DNA of 54,913 nucleotides from Naasia sp. (GTDB lineage Bacteria; Actinomycetota; Actinomycetes; Actinomycetales; Microbacteriaceae), in the NCBI GenBank assembly GCA_025463675.1, contig JAODAX010000089.1:1-54913 (forward strand). The letters run 5' to 3'. Position 1 is the stretch's first letter. Each line of letters starts with the position of its first letter. The position numbers and the translations under genes were made by a program. The notes under the pieces are model-generated. The model did not search any database and was not told where the DNA came from. It saw only the letters and a list, made by a program, of their open reading frames with translations. Below are positions 20,175 through 28,345 of the stretch, in pieces.

Positions 20175-21470
20175 TTAGCCCTCGTAGGCGACGTAGTTGT
20201 TGTCTTCGCCGTACTGGTAGATGCCGATCGAGGCCTCGGTCGGGTCGCCGTTCTCGTCGAACGTGATCGGGCCGGAGATGCCGTCGTAGTCAGCCGTGCC
20301 GCCATCGAGGATGATGGCCGCGCAGTCGGCGAATGTGGTGCACTTCTCGCCGTCACCGGCGCCGCCGGAGACTTCCTGCAGCTTGCCGGCGATCTCCTCG
20401 CCGTCGATGGACCCCGCCGCGAGCGCCGCCAGCGCCAGCAGGTTGACCGCGTCGAAGGACTCGGCGGCGTAGCTGAAGTCGGTCAGCTCGCCATTGCCCT
20501 CCGTCGTCGCGTACTCCTGCAGCGCGTCGGTGAAGTCCGCGATCGTGTCGATGGTCAGACCCGGCAGGGTGCCCTTGGAACCGGTGATGGAGCCCGCGGG
20601 GACCTCATCGCCGAAGTTCTTCAGGTTGCCGTCCACGAAGTACAGCTTGTCGGCCGGGAACTGGCCGGCGAGGCTGGGCAGGATCGTGAAGACCTCGTCG
20701 AATGTGATCAGGACGATCGCGTCGGGGTCGGCCGCCAGGACCTCGCTGATCTGCGAGTCGAAGGAGGTGTCACCCACGTTGTAGGTGGGCTGCGCGACGA
20801 CCTCGCCGCCGCCCTCCTCGAACGCCTCCTGCACGTACTTGGCGAGGCCGGTGCCGTAGGAGTCGTTCTGCACGATCATGCCGAGCGACTGGACGCCGTC
20901 CTCGGCGATCAGGTTGCCGAGCACGGCGCCCTGCAGCACGTCCGACGGAGCGGTGCGCCAGTAGAGCCCGTTGTCGTCGTAGGTGGTGAACGCGTCCGAC
21001 GTGTTCGCCGGCGAGAACTGGATGACGCCTGCGCCGGTCACATCGTCGATGAACTGGAGCGAGGTGCTCGAGGACGCGGCGCCGATGATCGCGGAGACGT
21101 CCTCGCCCAGGAGGCGGGGGATCTCGGTCTCGTATGCCTTGTTGTCCGTGTCACCCGAGTCGCCGTACGTGACCTCTACGGTGAGTCCCGTGTCGGCGGT
21201 CGCCTCGTTGATGAGCTTGGTCGCGTAGCCGACGCCGGCTTCCTCGGGCGGGCCGAGGAAGGCGAGGCCACCGGTCTGCGGCAGGGCCGTGCCGATCTTG
21301 AGGGTCATGTCCTCTGCTGCGGGGGCCGGCTCGTTCGTCTCGGGGGCCTCGGCGGCCGGGGAGGCGCAGGCGCTCAGGAAGAGCGCACTGACACCCAGAA
21401 CGGCGACGCCGTTCACCACGGTCTTGAGAGTCCGCGAGCGCGAGGCCTGGGCCTTCGCGAATACGCTCAT
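20175..21470 (-). CDS. livK: Branched-chain amino acid ABC transporter substrate-binding lipoprotein LivK-like
   Basis: This 431-residue type I periplasmic binding protein has a lipoprotein signal peptide ending in the lipobox LSAC near residue 34. An acidic linker, a first lobe (MTLKIGTALPQTGGLAFLGPP), and a second lobe (LGMIVQNDSYGTGLAKYVQEAFEEGGG) follow. The SAxR-style binding segment appears as TSDAFTT. The late CTTFADCAAIILDGG segment with two cysteines is typical of this actinobacterial group. It faces livHMGF across a double terminator and is their likely binding protein. GAGGAG precedes the ATG. The exact ligand cannot be read from sequence. Confidence 0.93.
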   Translation of the reverse strand: MSVFAKAQASRSRTLKTVVNGVAVLGVSALFLSACASPAAEAPETNEPAPAAEDMTLKIGTALPQTGGLAFLGPPEEAGVGYATKLINEATADTGLTVEVTYGDSGDTDNKAYETEIPRLLGEDVSAIIGAASSSTSLQFIDDVTGAGVIQFSPANTSDAFTTYDDNGLYWRTAPSDVLQGAVLGNLIAEDGVQSLGMIVQNDSYGTGLAKYVQEAFEEGGGEVVAQPTYNVGDTSFDSQISEVLAADPDAIVLITFDEVFTILPSLAGQFPADKLYFVDGNLKNFGDEVPAGSITGSKGTLPGLTIDTIADFTDALQEYATTEGNGELTDFSYAAESFDAVNLLALAALAAGSIDGEEIAGKLQEVSGGAGDGEKCTTFADCAAIILDGGTADYDGISGPITFDENGDPTEASIGIYQYGEDNNYVAYEG

Positions 21471-21600
21471 GTTTCTCCTCGCATCGATGAAATGTGCTGG
21501 GGAACGGCGAATGACCGCCGCGTCTTCGCCTGACGCTATTCGTCAGGTGTTTCCGTCGTGTAAAACCCCACACAATCGTTATGAAGCGTGACGGGAGCGC

Positions 21601-22416
21601 TCACACGCCGGCGAAGCCCGGAACGGAGCCGGTCACTCCGGCGTAGGCGGGGTCGGCGCCGGCGGTGAGCACCGCGGCGCACTCGCCGAAGGTCGTGCAC
21701 GGGAGAGGGCCCGACGCCATCCGCGGCGCGGTCCGCGCGATGGCGGCTCCCCCGTCGTCTGCCGCCGAGAGGGCGGCGAGTGCGGCGAGCACGGTTGCGT
21801 CATACGCCTCTGCGCCCGTGCGCACCACATCGAGGCCGGGGTCGGAGACGAGCAGGCGGGTCAGGAACTCCTCCGACGGGCGCCAGGCCGATTCCGGGTC
21901 CGCATGAGCCCGGGAGACGCCGACCAGCCAGCCGGCCGGCCCGCTGGCGGGCAGGTCCGCCGCCGTGACGGTCGGCGAGAGAAGCGCGACCGAGGCCGCC
22001 GCTGCCAGCGGCAGCAGGCGCGCGGCGAGTGCGGGGTCGGCGGGGCCGACGACGACGTCGGCACCGCGCGCCACCAGTTCCGCGAAGGAGGCCTCGCCGG
22101 TCGCCGTCGTGGCATCGCCCGAATCGCGCGCCGCCACCTGCACGGGCGCGCCGCGCACCCCGCCTGCCTCGTTGATCTCGCGGACGGCGAGCTCGATGCC
22201 CGCCAACTGCGCCGGGCCCTCGGTGAGATGGTCGCCGGTCATCGGCACGAGCGCGCCGATGCGCAGCACGCCGTCGCCCGGCGGCCCAGAGGGCGCGGGG
22301 GAAGCGGTGGGGGGAGGCTCCGGAGCCGCCTGAGCCGTGCTGCCGCAGCCGGCGAGTGCGAGGACCGCCAGCACGGCGGTGATGTTCGCGGCGATGCCCG
22401 CCCTCCGTCGACCCAC
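21601..22416 (-). CDS. Shortened LivK-like lipoprotein paralogue lacking the second lobe
   Basis: The 271-residue lipoprotein (lipobox LAGC near residue 24) aligns by eye with livK at both ends. It has VLRIGALVPMTGDHL ... ELAVREINEAGGV at the start and AYDATVLAALAALSAADDG ... PLPCTTFGECAAVLTAG ... YAGVTG at the end. About 150 residues corresponding to the second lobe and hinge are missing between them, so a normal two-lobe clamshell cannot form. The frame is otherwise intact. It may be a decaying paralogue or a reduced sensor-type protein. The GTG start lies 6 nt after TAGCGT, a leaderless pattern. Confidence 0.8.
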   Translation of the reverse strand: MGRRRAGIAANITAVLAVLALAGCGSTAQAAPEPPPTASPAPSGPPGDGVLRIGALVPMTGDHLTEGPAQLAGIELAVREINEAGGVRGAPVQVAARDSGDATTATGEASFAELVARGADVVVGPADPALAARLLPLAAAASVALLSPTVTAADLPASGPAGWLVGVSRAHADPESAWRPSEEFLTRLLVSDPGLDVVRTGAEAYDATVLAALAALSAADDGGAAIARTAPRMASGPLPCTTFGECAAVLTAGADPAYAGVTGSVPGFAGV

Positions 22417-22465
22417 GTCAGGACGCTAGCGCCGGCCGCCCGGCATGGCGGGACGCCGCTCCGCG

Positions 22466-23419
22466 TCAGATGGGCTCGGCCGGCTCGAGCGCCCTCTCGG
22501 TCCGGGCGGCGCGGTTCCGGCGCAGCGCATCGGTGGAGAGGATGGCGAGCGCCAGCCACACGAGCCCGAAGCCGATCCAGCGCTCGAGCGGCATCGGTTC
22601 ACCCAGCACGGCCACGCCGATGATCAGCTGGGTGATCGGGGCCAGGTACTGCATGAAGCCGAGGAGGGTGAGCGGCAGCCGGCGGGCCGCGCCCGCGAAG
22701 AACAGCAGCGGCACCGCCGTGACGATGCCGGCGGCCGCGAGCAGCAGACTGACCGGTAGCGCCGAGCCGAAGGCGATGCCGGTGGTTCCGGCGAGCACGG
22801 CCACGGTGATCGCGGCTGGCACGGCGAGCCATGCGGTCTCCACCGTCAGTCCCGTCACCGCGTCGACGGTGCCGCCGAGGCGGTTCTTGAGGAGCCCGTA
22901 GAGGCCGAAAGAGAACGCGAGGGCGAGCGCGATCCACGGCACCGACCCGTAGCCGACGGCGAGCACCACGATCGCGACGAGGCTCACGCCGATCGACGCC
23001 CACTGCATCGGGCGCAGTCGCTCGCGGAGCACCAGGACGCCGAGGAAGATCGTCACCACCGGGTTGATGAAGTAGCCGAGCGCGGCTTCGACCACGTGAC
23101 CGCTGAACGCGGCGAGCACGTAGACCAGCCAGTTGACGGCGATGAGCACGGAGGCGAGCGCCGTCAGCAGCGCCGTCCGCGGGGACCGGAAGACCGGCGG
23201 CACCGAGCGCCAGGAGCGCGTCATCGTGAGGAGGATCGCGCAGAACACCAGCGAGAAGAGGACCCGCCAGGCAACGATCTCGACCGGCCCCGCGGGGGCC
23301 AGCACCAGGAAGTAGAGCGGCAGCACACCCCACAGCGCGTACGCACCGAGCGCGTAGAGCAGGCCCAGCCCGGTGGCCGCCTCCGCGTCGCTTCGGGGAG
23401 AAGGTGAACGCGACGCCAT
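22466..23419 (-). CDS. rarD: EamA family transporter RarD
   Basis: This 317-residue protein has ten hydrophobic segments in two EamA repeats. The opening GLLYALGAYALWGVLPLYF and the later PITQLIIGVAVLGEPMPLERWIGFGLVWLAL are hallmarks of RarD. RarD proteins are drug/metabolite superfamily exporters; the substrate is not established. TAGACT lies 9 nt upstream of the ATG at 23419. A terminator separates it from groES, so it is likely an independent unit. Confidence 0.92.
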   Translation of the reverse strand: MASRSPSPRSDAEAATGLGLLYALGAYALWGVLPLYFLVLAPAGPVEIVAWRVLFSLVFCAILLTMTRSWRSVPPVFRSPRTALLTALASVLIAVNWLVYVLAAFSGHVVEAALGYFINPVVTIFLGVLVLRERLRPMQWASIGVSLVAIVVLAVGYGSVPWIALALAFSFGLYGLLKNRLGGTVDAVTGLTVETAWLAVPAAITVAVLAGTTGIAFGSALPVSLLLAAAGIVTAVPLLFFAGAARRLPLTLLGFMQYLAPITQLIIGVAVLGEPMPLERWIGFGLVWLALAILSTDALRRNRAARTERALEPAEPI

Positions 23420-23446
23420 GACCTGCCCAGTCTAGGCGGGGGGACG

Positions 23447-23484
23447 GATAAGGGCCCGGACGCCGAAGCGTCCGAGCCCTTATC
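23447..23484. terminator. Terminator hairpin after groES
   Basis: GATAAGGGC (23447-23455) pairs with GCCCTTATC (23476-23484), with an inner GGACGC-CGAA-GCGTCC stem. It lies immediately downstream of groES on the minus strand. Confidence 0.85.
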
Positions 23485-23499
23485 GGCGGGGATGCGGGT

Positions 23500-23796
23500 T
23501 CAGCGCACCACGACCGCGAGCACGTCGCGGGCCGACAGCACGAGGTACTCCTCGCCGCCGTACTTCACCTCGGTGCCGCCGTACTTGGAGTAAAGGACAC
23601 GGTCGCCCACGGAGACGTCGAGCGGAACGCGGTTGCCGTTGTCGTCGATGCGACCGGGGCCCACGGCGACGACCTCGCCCTCCTGCGGCTTCTCCTTGGC
23701 GGTGTCCGGGATCACGAGACCGGAGGCGGTGGTCTGCTCTGCCTCGACCTGTTGGATGACGATGCGATCCTCGAGCGGCTTGATGGAAACCGACAC
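23500..23796 (-). CDS. groES: Co-chaperonin GroES (Cpn10)
   Basis: The 98-residue product starts at a GTG ([31 protein letters not shown]). The mobile loop that docks on GroEL ([19 protein letters not shown]) is intact and [16 protein letters not shown] is present. It caps the GroEL ring during protein folding. No groEL follows; the downstream gene is rarD, so the GroEL partner is encoded elsewhere. Regulation by HrcA is indicated by the CIRCE element upstream. Confidence 0.98.
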   Translation of the reverse strand: MSVSIKPLEDRIVIQQVEAEQTTASGLVIPDTAKEKPQEGEVVAVGPGRIDDNGNRVPLDVSVGDRVLYSKYGGTEVKYGGEEYLVLSARDVLAVVVR

Positions 23797-23829
23797 GGTT
23801 GACCTCTTCTTTCTGAGACTACGACGGAG

Positions 23830-23856
23830 TTAGCACACACAGCATCGGAGTGCTAA
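23830..23856 (-). promoter_or_regulatory. CIRCE operator (HrcA binding site)
   Basis: TTAGCACAC, a 9-nt spacer and GAGTGCTAA match the CIRCE consensus TTAGCACTC-N9-GAGTGCTAA with one mismatch (A for T at the eighth position of the arm). It lies between the groES -10 box and start codon, the expected place for HrcA repression. Confidence 0.92.
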
Positions 23857-23860
23857 AGCG

Positions 23861-23890
23861 AGTCTAGGGGGCGCCCTGGCACTCCTGCAA
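23861..23890 (-). promoter_or_regulatory. groES promoter
   Basis: On the minus strand TTGCAG (23885-23890) and TAGACT (23861-23866) are separated by 18 nt and lie just upstream of the CIRCE element. This is the clearest sigma-A type promoter in the window. Confidence 0.75.
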
Positions 23891-23944
23891 TGCGAGTGCC
23901 AGCGCGGGTGGGCATGCCTCGCGGTATGCCGCTAGCGTGGGGCG

Positions 23945-25129
23945 GTGGACGATTCCGGAGTCCTCGCGCTCCTCTCCGCCGAGGGCCTCCGCCTGCTGGA
24001 CGAGGTTCCGGCCTACCGATCCGGCGCCGACGTGCTCCGGGTGTCCGGCAACCTGCGCAAGGCGGGCCACCCGCCGGACCTCATCGCCGCCGTCCTCACC
24101 CAGGCCCGCCTGCGCGAGCGCGCGCGGACCAAGTTCGGCGAGTTCGCGAGCCGGATGCTGTTCACGGCGACCGGTCTCGAGCAGTCGACCCGGCTCTCGG
24201 TCGCGGCGCTGCACGCCGGCCGCTATCTGCGGGCGGGGGTCGAGCGGGTGGCCGACCTCGGCTGCGGGATCGGCGGTGACGCCATGGCCCTCGCCGCTCT
24301 GCAGCTCGAGGTCCGCGCGGTCGAGCGCGACCCGGTGACGGCCGCGGTCGCGGCCTACAACCTCGCTCCGTTCCCGTCGGCGACCGTGGAGGCGGCCGAC
24401 GCCGAGGCGGTCGCGCTCGGTCCCGGGGAGGCGGCGTTCGTGGACCCGGCCCGCCGCGAGGACGGCCGCCGGGTGGGAGCCGACGCGTGGTCCCCGTCGC
24501 TGGAGTTCTGCTTCCGCCTGGCGGCGGAGCGGCCGACGGGCCTCAAGCTCGGCCCGGCGTTCGACCGGGCGCGCATCCCCACGGATGTCGAAGCGCAGTG
24601 GGTGACGGCGGGCGGCGAGACGATCGAGCTGCTGCTCTGGTCCGGGCCGCTCGCCCGGGACGGAGTGCGGCGCAGCGCCCTTGTGCTCGGACCCGACGGA
24701 TCGCCGCGCGAGCTGCTCGGCGTCGGCGACAGCCCCGATGCGGAGGTCCGCCCGCTCGGCCGGTTCGTGCATGAGCCGGCGGGAGCCGCGATCCGTGCCC
24801 GGCTCCTCGGCGACCTCGCGCGCGCGACGGGCACCGGCATGCTGAGCACCGGGATCGCCTACCTCACGGGGGACGAGCCCGTCGACTCGCCGTTCCTCGC
24901 GAGCTTCGAGGTGGACGAGGCGCTGCCGTTCGACGAGAAGCGGGTGGCGCGGGCCTTGCGGGAGCGGGGCGTGGGGCGACTCGAGATCAAGAAGCGCGGG
25001 GTGGACATCGACCCCGCCCTCCTGCGCCCCCGACTGAAGCTGCGGGGGAACGCGGAGGCGACGCTGATCGTCACCCCCGTCGACGGCCGCCGGACGGCGA
25101 TCCTCGCCCGCCGGGTGCCGACGGCCTGA
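23945..25129 (+). CDS. Class I SAM-dependent methyltransferase with THUMP-like C-terminal domain
   Basis: This 394-residue protein has the SAM-binding motif I RVADLGCGIGGDAMALA near residue 100 and an acidic residue after motif II (RAVERDPV). The FVDPARR segment resembles the N/D-PP-Y/F region. The C-terminal part (VARALRERGVGRLEIKKRGVDIDPALLRPRLKLRG) matches the THUMP-like domain of actinobacterial methyltransferases. The substrate, probably RNA, is inferred only. The GTG start lies 6 nt after TAGCGT (23933-23938). It is divergent from groES. Confidence 0.85.
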   Translation: MDDSGVLALLSAEGLRLLDEVPAYRSGADVLRVSGNLRKAGHPPDLIAAVLTQARLRERARTKFGEFASRMLFTATGLEQSTRLSVAALHAGRYLRAGVERVADLGCGIGGDAMALAALQLEVRAVERDPVTAAVAAYNLAPFPSATVEAADAEAVALGPGEAAFVDPARREDGRRVGADAWSPSLEFCFRLAAERPTGLKLGPAFDRARIPTDVEAQWVTAGGETIELLLWSGPLARDGVRRSALVLGPDGSPRELLGVGDSPDAEVRPLGRFVHEPAGAAIRARLLGDLARATGTGMLSTGIAYLTGDEPVDSPFLASFEVDEALPFDEKRVARALRERGVGRLEIKKRGVDIDPALLRPRLKLRGNAEATLIVTPVDGRRTAILARRVPTA

Positions 25130-25138
25130 CGGATCGCC

Positions 25139-25573
25139 TCAGGGCAGCGTGACGGCCGGCGCGACCACCGCGAAGTACAGCGCCCACGCCGCGAACCCGA
25201 CGACGAGGCCGAGGTAGCCGATGACGAGCGCGGCGACCGCGATGCCGTGCCCGCCCACCTCGTACACGCGCACGCGGGCCAGCGCGATGTGGCCGAGCAC
25301 CACGGCCACCGGGAACAGGGCGAGGAGCGCGGTGACGAGGGCTCCGATCGCATAGCGGTCCGGCGGCAACCGGGGATTCCGCGGGCGGCGCGGGGCCGCC
25401 TCATCCGCTGTGGGGCCCGGCTGGTCCGCGGCAAGCGCGGACGCGGGCACGGGCACGGGCACGGGCGCCGAGTCGAACTCGGGGGCGGGCGCGGAGGCCA
25501 AGTCGAGCGGCACTGCCGGCGCCGGAACGTCCAGCGGGTCGGTGTCCCCCTGCGGCCGGGAGGGGTCGCTCAC
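25139..25573 (-). CDS. DUF4190 small membrane protein (a)
   Basis: 144 residues. The N-terminal 70 residues are Pro/Ala-rich and disordered (repeats of PV around VPVPVP). Two membrane segments follow: YAIGALVTALLALFPVAVVLGHIALARV and GIAVAALVIGYLGLVVGFAAWALYF. GHIAL...-x-G-x-GIA-x-A-x-I-GY-x-GL is the DUF4190 signature. The function is unknown. The GTG start overlaps the stop of the next gene upstream as GTGA. It is the last of four related genes. Confidence 0.8.
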   Translation of the reverse strand: MSDPSRPQGDTDPLDVPAPAVPLDLASAPAPEFDSAPVPVPVPASALAADQPGPTADEAAPRRPRNPRLPPDRYAIGALVTALLALFPVAVVLGHIALARVRVYEVGGHGIAVAALVIGYLGLVVGFAAWALYFAVVAPAVTLP

Positions 25574-25878
25574 GCGATGCCCGCGACGAGGGGCAGGAAC
25601 GCGAACGGCAGGACCATGGCCAGGGCGGCGAACAGCCCGACCAGGAGGACGAAGCCGACGCCGACGTAGCCGAGCACCAGGCCGGTGATCGCGAGCGGAC
25701 GGCCGTCGGGCTCACGGCGAAGGGCGACGTGGCCGAGGACGATCGCGGCGAGAGGCGCCGCCCCGAACGTGCCGCCGAGGACGAGGCCGACGATGCCGAG
25801 CAGGAGCGCAACGATGCTCAGCGTGCGCGCAGGCTCCACCGCCGGGCTGGGCGCCGGAACGATCTCCTGCTGGGTCAT
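25570..25878 (-). CDS. DUF4190 small membrane protein (b)
   Basis: ATG 25878 after GAGGAG gives 102 residues (MTQQEIVPAPSPAVEPART). Two hydrophobic hairpin segments, ALLLGIVGLVLG ... IVLGHVALRREPDGRPLAITGLVLGYVGVGF, carry the DUF4190 GH-x-ALRR...-GY pattern. A short cytosolic N-terminus precedes them. The function is unknown. It is translationally coupled to gene (a); a terminator-like hairpin separates it from gene (c). Confidence 0.8.
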   Translation of the reverse strand: MTQQEIVPAPSPAVEPARTLSIVALLLGIVGLVLGGTFGAAPLAAIVLGHVALRREPDGRPLAITGLVLGYVGVGFVLLVGLFAALAMVLPFAFLPLVAGIA

Positions 25879-25923
25879 GGATCTCTCCTCATTCCCACTG
25901 CCCGTCCACGCTATCCCGGACAG

Positions 25924-25961
25924 CACGATGCCCGGCGCTGCGCGAAGCGCCGGGCATCGTG
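25924..25961. terminator. Perfect 16-bp hairpin after DUF4190 gene (c)
   Basis: CACGATGCCCGGCGCT at 25924-25939 pairs perfectly with 25946-25961 around a 6-nt loop, 10 nt beyond the stop of the gene ending at 25972 (minus). Confidence 0.85.
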
Positions 25962-25971
25962 TCGACGAGCG

Positions 25972-26385
25972 TTACGGCGACGTGCTGTACGTCCCCGCGG
26001 TGGCGAACAGTAGGATCCAGCCGATCAGCGAGATGACCGCGATCGCGAGGCCCACGAAGCCGAGGATGATGCCGGTCAGCCACAGGCCCTTCGGCGCGAA
26101 CGGCTCGCGCTTCTTGCCGAGGAAACCGAGAACCACGGCCGCGGCCGGGATGACCAGCTGCATGATGGAGCCGACGATCGGGATGAACACCACGAAGAAC
26201 CCGACGACGCCGATGATGCCGGCGACGAGCGAGATGATGCTCAGGATCGGCGACTTCGTCTCCGACGCCGGAGCTCCGGTGTACGGCGCGTACTGCGGGG
26301 TGGCCCCCGGGACCGGCTGCGCTGCAGGCTGCGCCGCGTACGGCGGCTCCTGCGGCGGGACGGGGGGCGGAGTCTGGTCGCTCAT
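25972..26385 (-). CDS. DUF4190-like small membrane protein (c)
   Basis: 137 residues. The N-terminus is a Pro/Gln/Tyr-rich cytosolic tail of about 48 residues (MSDQTPPPVPPQEPPYAAQP), as in many actinobacterial membrane proteins. Segments SIISLVAGIIGVVGFFVVFIPI, IVGSIMQLVIPAAAVVLGFLG and LTGIILGFVGLAIAVISLIGWILL span the membrane. The relation to DUF4190 is weaker than for its neighbours. The function is unknown. Confidence 0.75.
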   Translation of the reverse strand: MSDQTPPPVPPQEPPYAAQPAAQPVPGATPQYAPYTGAPASETKSPILSIISLVAGIIGVVGFFVVFIPIVGSIMQLVIPAAAVVLGFLGKKREPFAPKGLWLTGIILGFVGLAIAVISLIGWILLFATAGTYSTSP

Positions 26386-26398
26386 GCGAGGCGTCCGA

Positions 26399-26692
26399 TC
26401 AGTAGGTGTTGAGCGCGCCGGAGGACGCGAGCGAGGCCGCGAACGCGATCCACGCGATGACGGCGATGATGCCGACCACGAGGCCGATGTAGCCGATGAT
26501 CAGGCCGGCAAGGGCGAGGCCGCGGCCCTTCTCGCCGGTCTTCTTGATCTGGCTGAGCGCGATGTGGCCGCAGATGATGCCGGCGAGGGAGATGAAGAAC
26601 GACGACACCAGCGCGACGATTGCGAGGACGTTGGTCCGCTCGCTTGCGGGAGCGGTGCCGTACTGGGGTGCGGAGGGGGCGGGCTGGCTCAT
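26399..26692 (-). CDS. DUF4190 small membrane protein (d)
   Basis: 97 residues from ATG 26692 (MSQPAPSAPQYGTAPASERT), with GGAG 9 nt upstream; an ATG three codons earlier is less likely. NVLAIVALVSSFFISLAGIICGHIALSQIKKTGEKGRGLALAGLIIGYIGLVVG is the textbook DUF4190 pattern of two membrane helices with GHIALSQIK between them. The function is unknown. It is first in the four-gene run on this strand. Its 5' region carries repeated TTCGGTG motifs. Confidence 0.85.
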   Translation of the reverse strand: MSQPAPSAPQYGTAPASERTNVLAIVALVSSFFISLAGIICGHIALSQIKKTGEKGRGLALAGLIIGYIGLVVGIIAVIAWIAFAASLASSGALNTY

Positions 26693-26708
26693 TCGAGTCA
26701 CTCCTGAT

Positions 26709-26742
26709 TTCGGTGATTCACAGCAACACCGAAGGTTCGGTG
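26709..26742. repeat. Three copies of TTCGGTG/CACCGAA as nested inverted repeats
   Basis: TTCGGTG at 26709-26715, CACCGAA at 26727-26733 and TTCGGTG at 26736-26742. The last two form the palindrome CACCGAAGGTTCGGTG; the first two form a wider one. The cluster sits 17-50 nt upstream of the DUF4190 gene (d) and could be an operator. The regulator is unknown. Confidence 0.6.
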
Positions 26743-26807
26743 AGCGTTGCCATCGTCCCAGTGCCCTCTCGGCGAGTCAATCACCGGCGGGCCCGTGTCG
26801 CTCCGCG

Positions 26808-27872
26808 CTATCGGACGAGGACTTCGGTGACCGGAAGCGTGGAGTCGGCCCCGAAGCCGAGCCCGGACGGCGGCCGGCCGGCGGCGACGAGCTGGGCGCC
26901 GACCGACGCGATCATGGCGCCGTTGTCGGTGCAGAGCGACAGCGGCGGGATCCGCAGGGCGACGCCGGCCGCGGCGCAGCGCTCCTCCGCGAGCAGGCGG
27001 ACGCGCGCATTGGCGACCACACCGCCGCCGAGGAGCAGCCGCGGCACCCCGCGGTCGACGCAGGCGGCGATCGCCTTGCCGAGCAGCACGTCGGCGACCG
27101 CCTCGCGGAACGACGCGGCGACGTCCGCGACGGGCACGGTCTCCCCCGCGGCGACCCGCTGCTCCACCCACCGGGCGACGGCGGTCTTCAGCCCGGAGAA
27201 GGAGAAATCGTAGCGATGCCGGTCGAGGTCCCGAGTCTGGGTGAGCCCGCGCGGGAAGCGAATCGCCGCCGGGTCGCCGGCCGCGGCGGCCCGGTCGATC
27301 TGGGGGCCGCCCGGGTATGGCAGGCCGAGGACGCGCGCGACCTTGTCGAACGCCTCCCCCGCGGCGTCGTCGATCGTCTCGCCGAGCAGCTCGACATCCT
27401 CGATCACGTCGCGGACGAGGAGCAAGGACGTGTGGCCACCGGAGACCAGGAGCGCGACGGTCGGCTCGTCGAGCGGAGCGGACGGCTCCTCGCCCGATGG
27501 CCGCAGCAGGTCGGCGCCCACGTGACCGACCAGGTGGTTGACGCCGTAGAGCGGGCGCTCGGCGGCGAGCGCGAGCCCCTTCGCCGCGCCGATGCCCACC
27601 ATCAGCGCGCCCGCGAGCCCGGGTCCCGCGGTGACGGCGACGGCATCGAGGTCGCGAACGGCGATCCCGGCCTCGTCGAGCGCCTGGCGGAGCACCGGTT
27701 CGATCGACTCGAGGTGTGCGCGGGCCGCGACCTCGGGCACCACGCCGCCGTAGCGCGCGTGCTCATCCATGGAAGACGCGACCACATTGGCGAGCAGTTC
27801 CCGGCCGCGGACGATACCGACGCCGGTTTCGTCGCACGAGGTTTCGATGCCGAGCACGAGGGGGGCGGTCAT
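26808..27872 (-). CDS. tsaD: tRNA N6-threonylcarbamoyladenosine synthase catalytic subunit TsaD
   Basis: The 354-residue Kae1/TsaD protein transfers threonylcarbamoyl to A37 of ANN-decoding tRNAs. [15 protein letters not shown] opens the ASKHA fold. The metal-binding pair is His113 and His117 in NHLVGH, and [10 protein letters not shown] and [11 protein letters not shown] are conserved. Length is normal. Its ATG overlaps the rimI stop (ATGA), and tsaB and tsaE lie upstream, so the t6A enzymes are cotranscribed. Confidence 0.97.
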   Translation of the reverse strand: MTAPLVLGIETSCDETGVGIVRGRELLANVVASSMDEHARYGGVVPEVAARAHLESIEPVLRQALDEAGIAVRDLDAVAVTAGPGLAGALMVGIGAAKGLALAAERPLYGVNHLVGHVGADLLRPSGEEPSAPLDEPTVALLVSGGHTSLLLVRDVIEDVELLGETIDDAAGEAFDKVARVLGLPYPGGPQIDRAAAAGDPAAIRFPRGLTQTRDLDRHRYDFSFSGLKTAVARWVEQRVAAGETVPVADVAASFREAVADVLLGKAIAACVDRGVPRLLLGGGVVANARVRLLAEERCAAAGVALRIPPLSLCTDNGAMIASVGAQLVAAGRPPSGLGFGADSTLPVTEVLVR

Positions 27873-28345
27873 GCGCGCTCCTCCGCCCGCCGCGCGGGGG
27901 TGACCCGACGCATGGTGAGCGCGTCGACGCCGCCGCGGTAGTAGCGGCGCCGGAGACCTACGTCCTCGAAGCCAAGCGACCGGTAGAGCGACTGGGCGGC
28001 CGGATTGTCAGCGCGCACCTCGAGGAACAGGGCGGTGACGCCGCGCCGCTCGGCCTCGTCGAGGAGCGCGCTGACGAGCGCACGGCCCAGTCCGCGACCG
28101 CGCAGCTCCTCCGCGAGCGCCACGGTCTGGATGTCGCCGTCCGGCGGCGACGCGAGCAGGCCGGCGTAGCCGAGCACCGGCCGATGCCGCCGCTCCGGGA
28201 CCAGCACGAGGTAGCACGCGTGCGGGTTCGCGAGCTCCCGCTCGAAGCTCCCCCGGGACCAGGCGTCCTCGGGGAAGATGGCGTTCTCGAGCGCCACCAG
28301 CTCGTCGACGTCGGCCGCCTCCGCGAGGCGGAGCACCTCGGTCAC
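27869..28345 (-). CDS. rimI: Ribosomal protein alanine N-acetyltransferase RimI-like (GNAT)
   Basis: 158 residues with the GNAT fold. The acetyl-CoA P-loop is in [19 protein letters not shown], and [31 protein letters not shown] is the typical RimI C-terminal signature. The known role is N-terminal acetylation of ribosomal protein S18; actinobacterial homologues may have broader targets. The GTG start overlaps the tsaB stop and the stop overlaps tsaD, as is usual for tsaB-rimI-tsaD. Confidence 0.93.
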   Translation of the reverse strand: MTEVLRLAEAADVDELVALENAIFPEDAWSRGSFERELANPHACYLVLVPERRHRPVLGYAGLLASPPDGDIQTVALAEELRGRGLGRALVSALLDEAERRGVTALFLEVRADNPAAQSLYRSLGFEDVGLRRRYYRGGVDALTMRRVTPARRAEERA

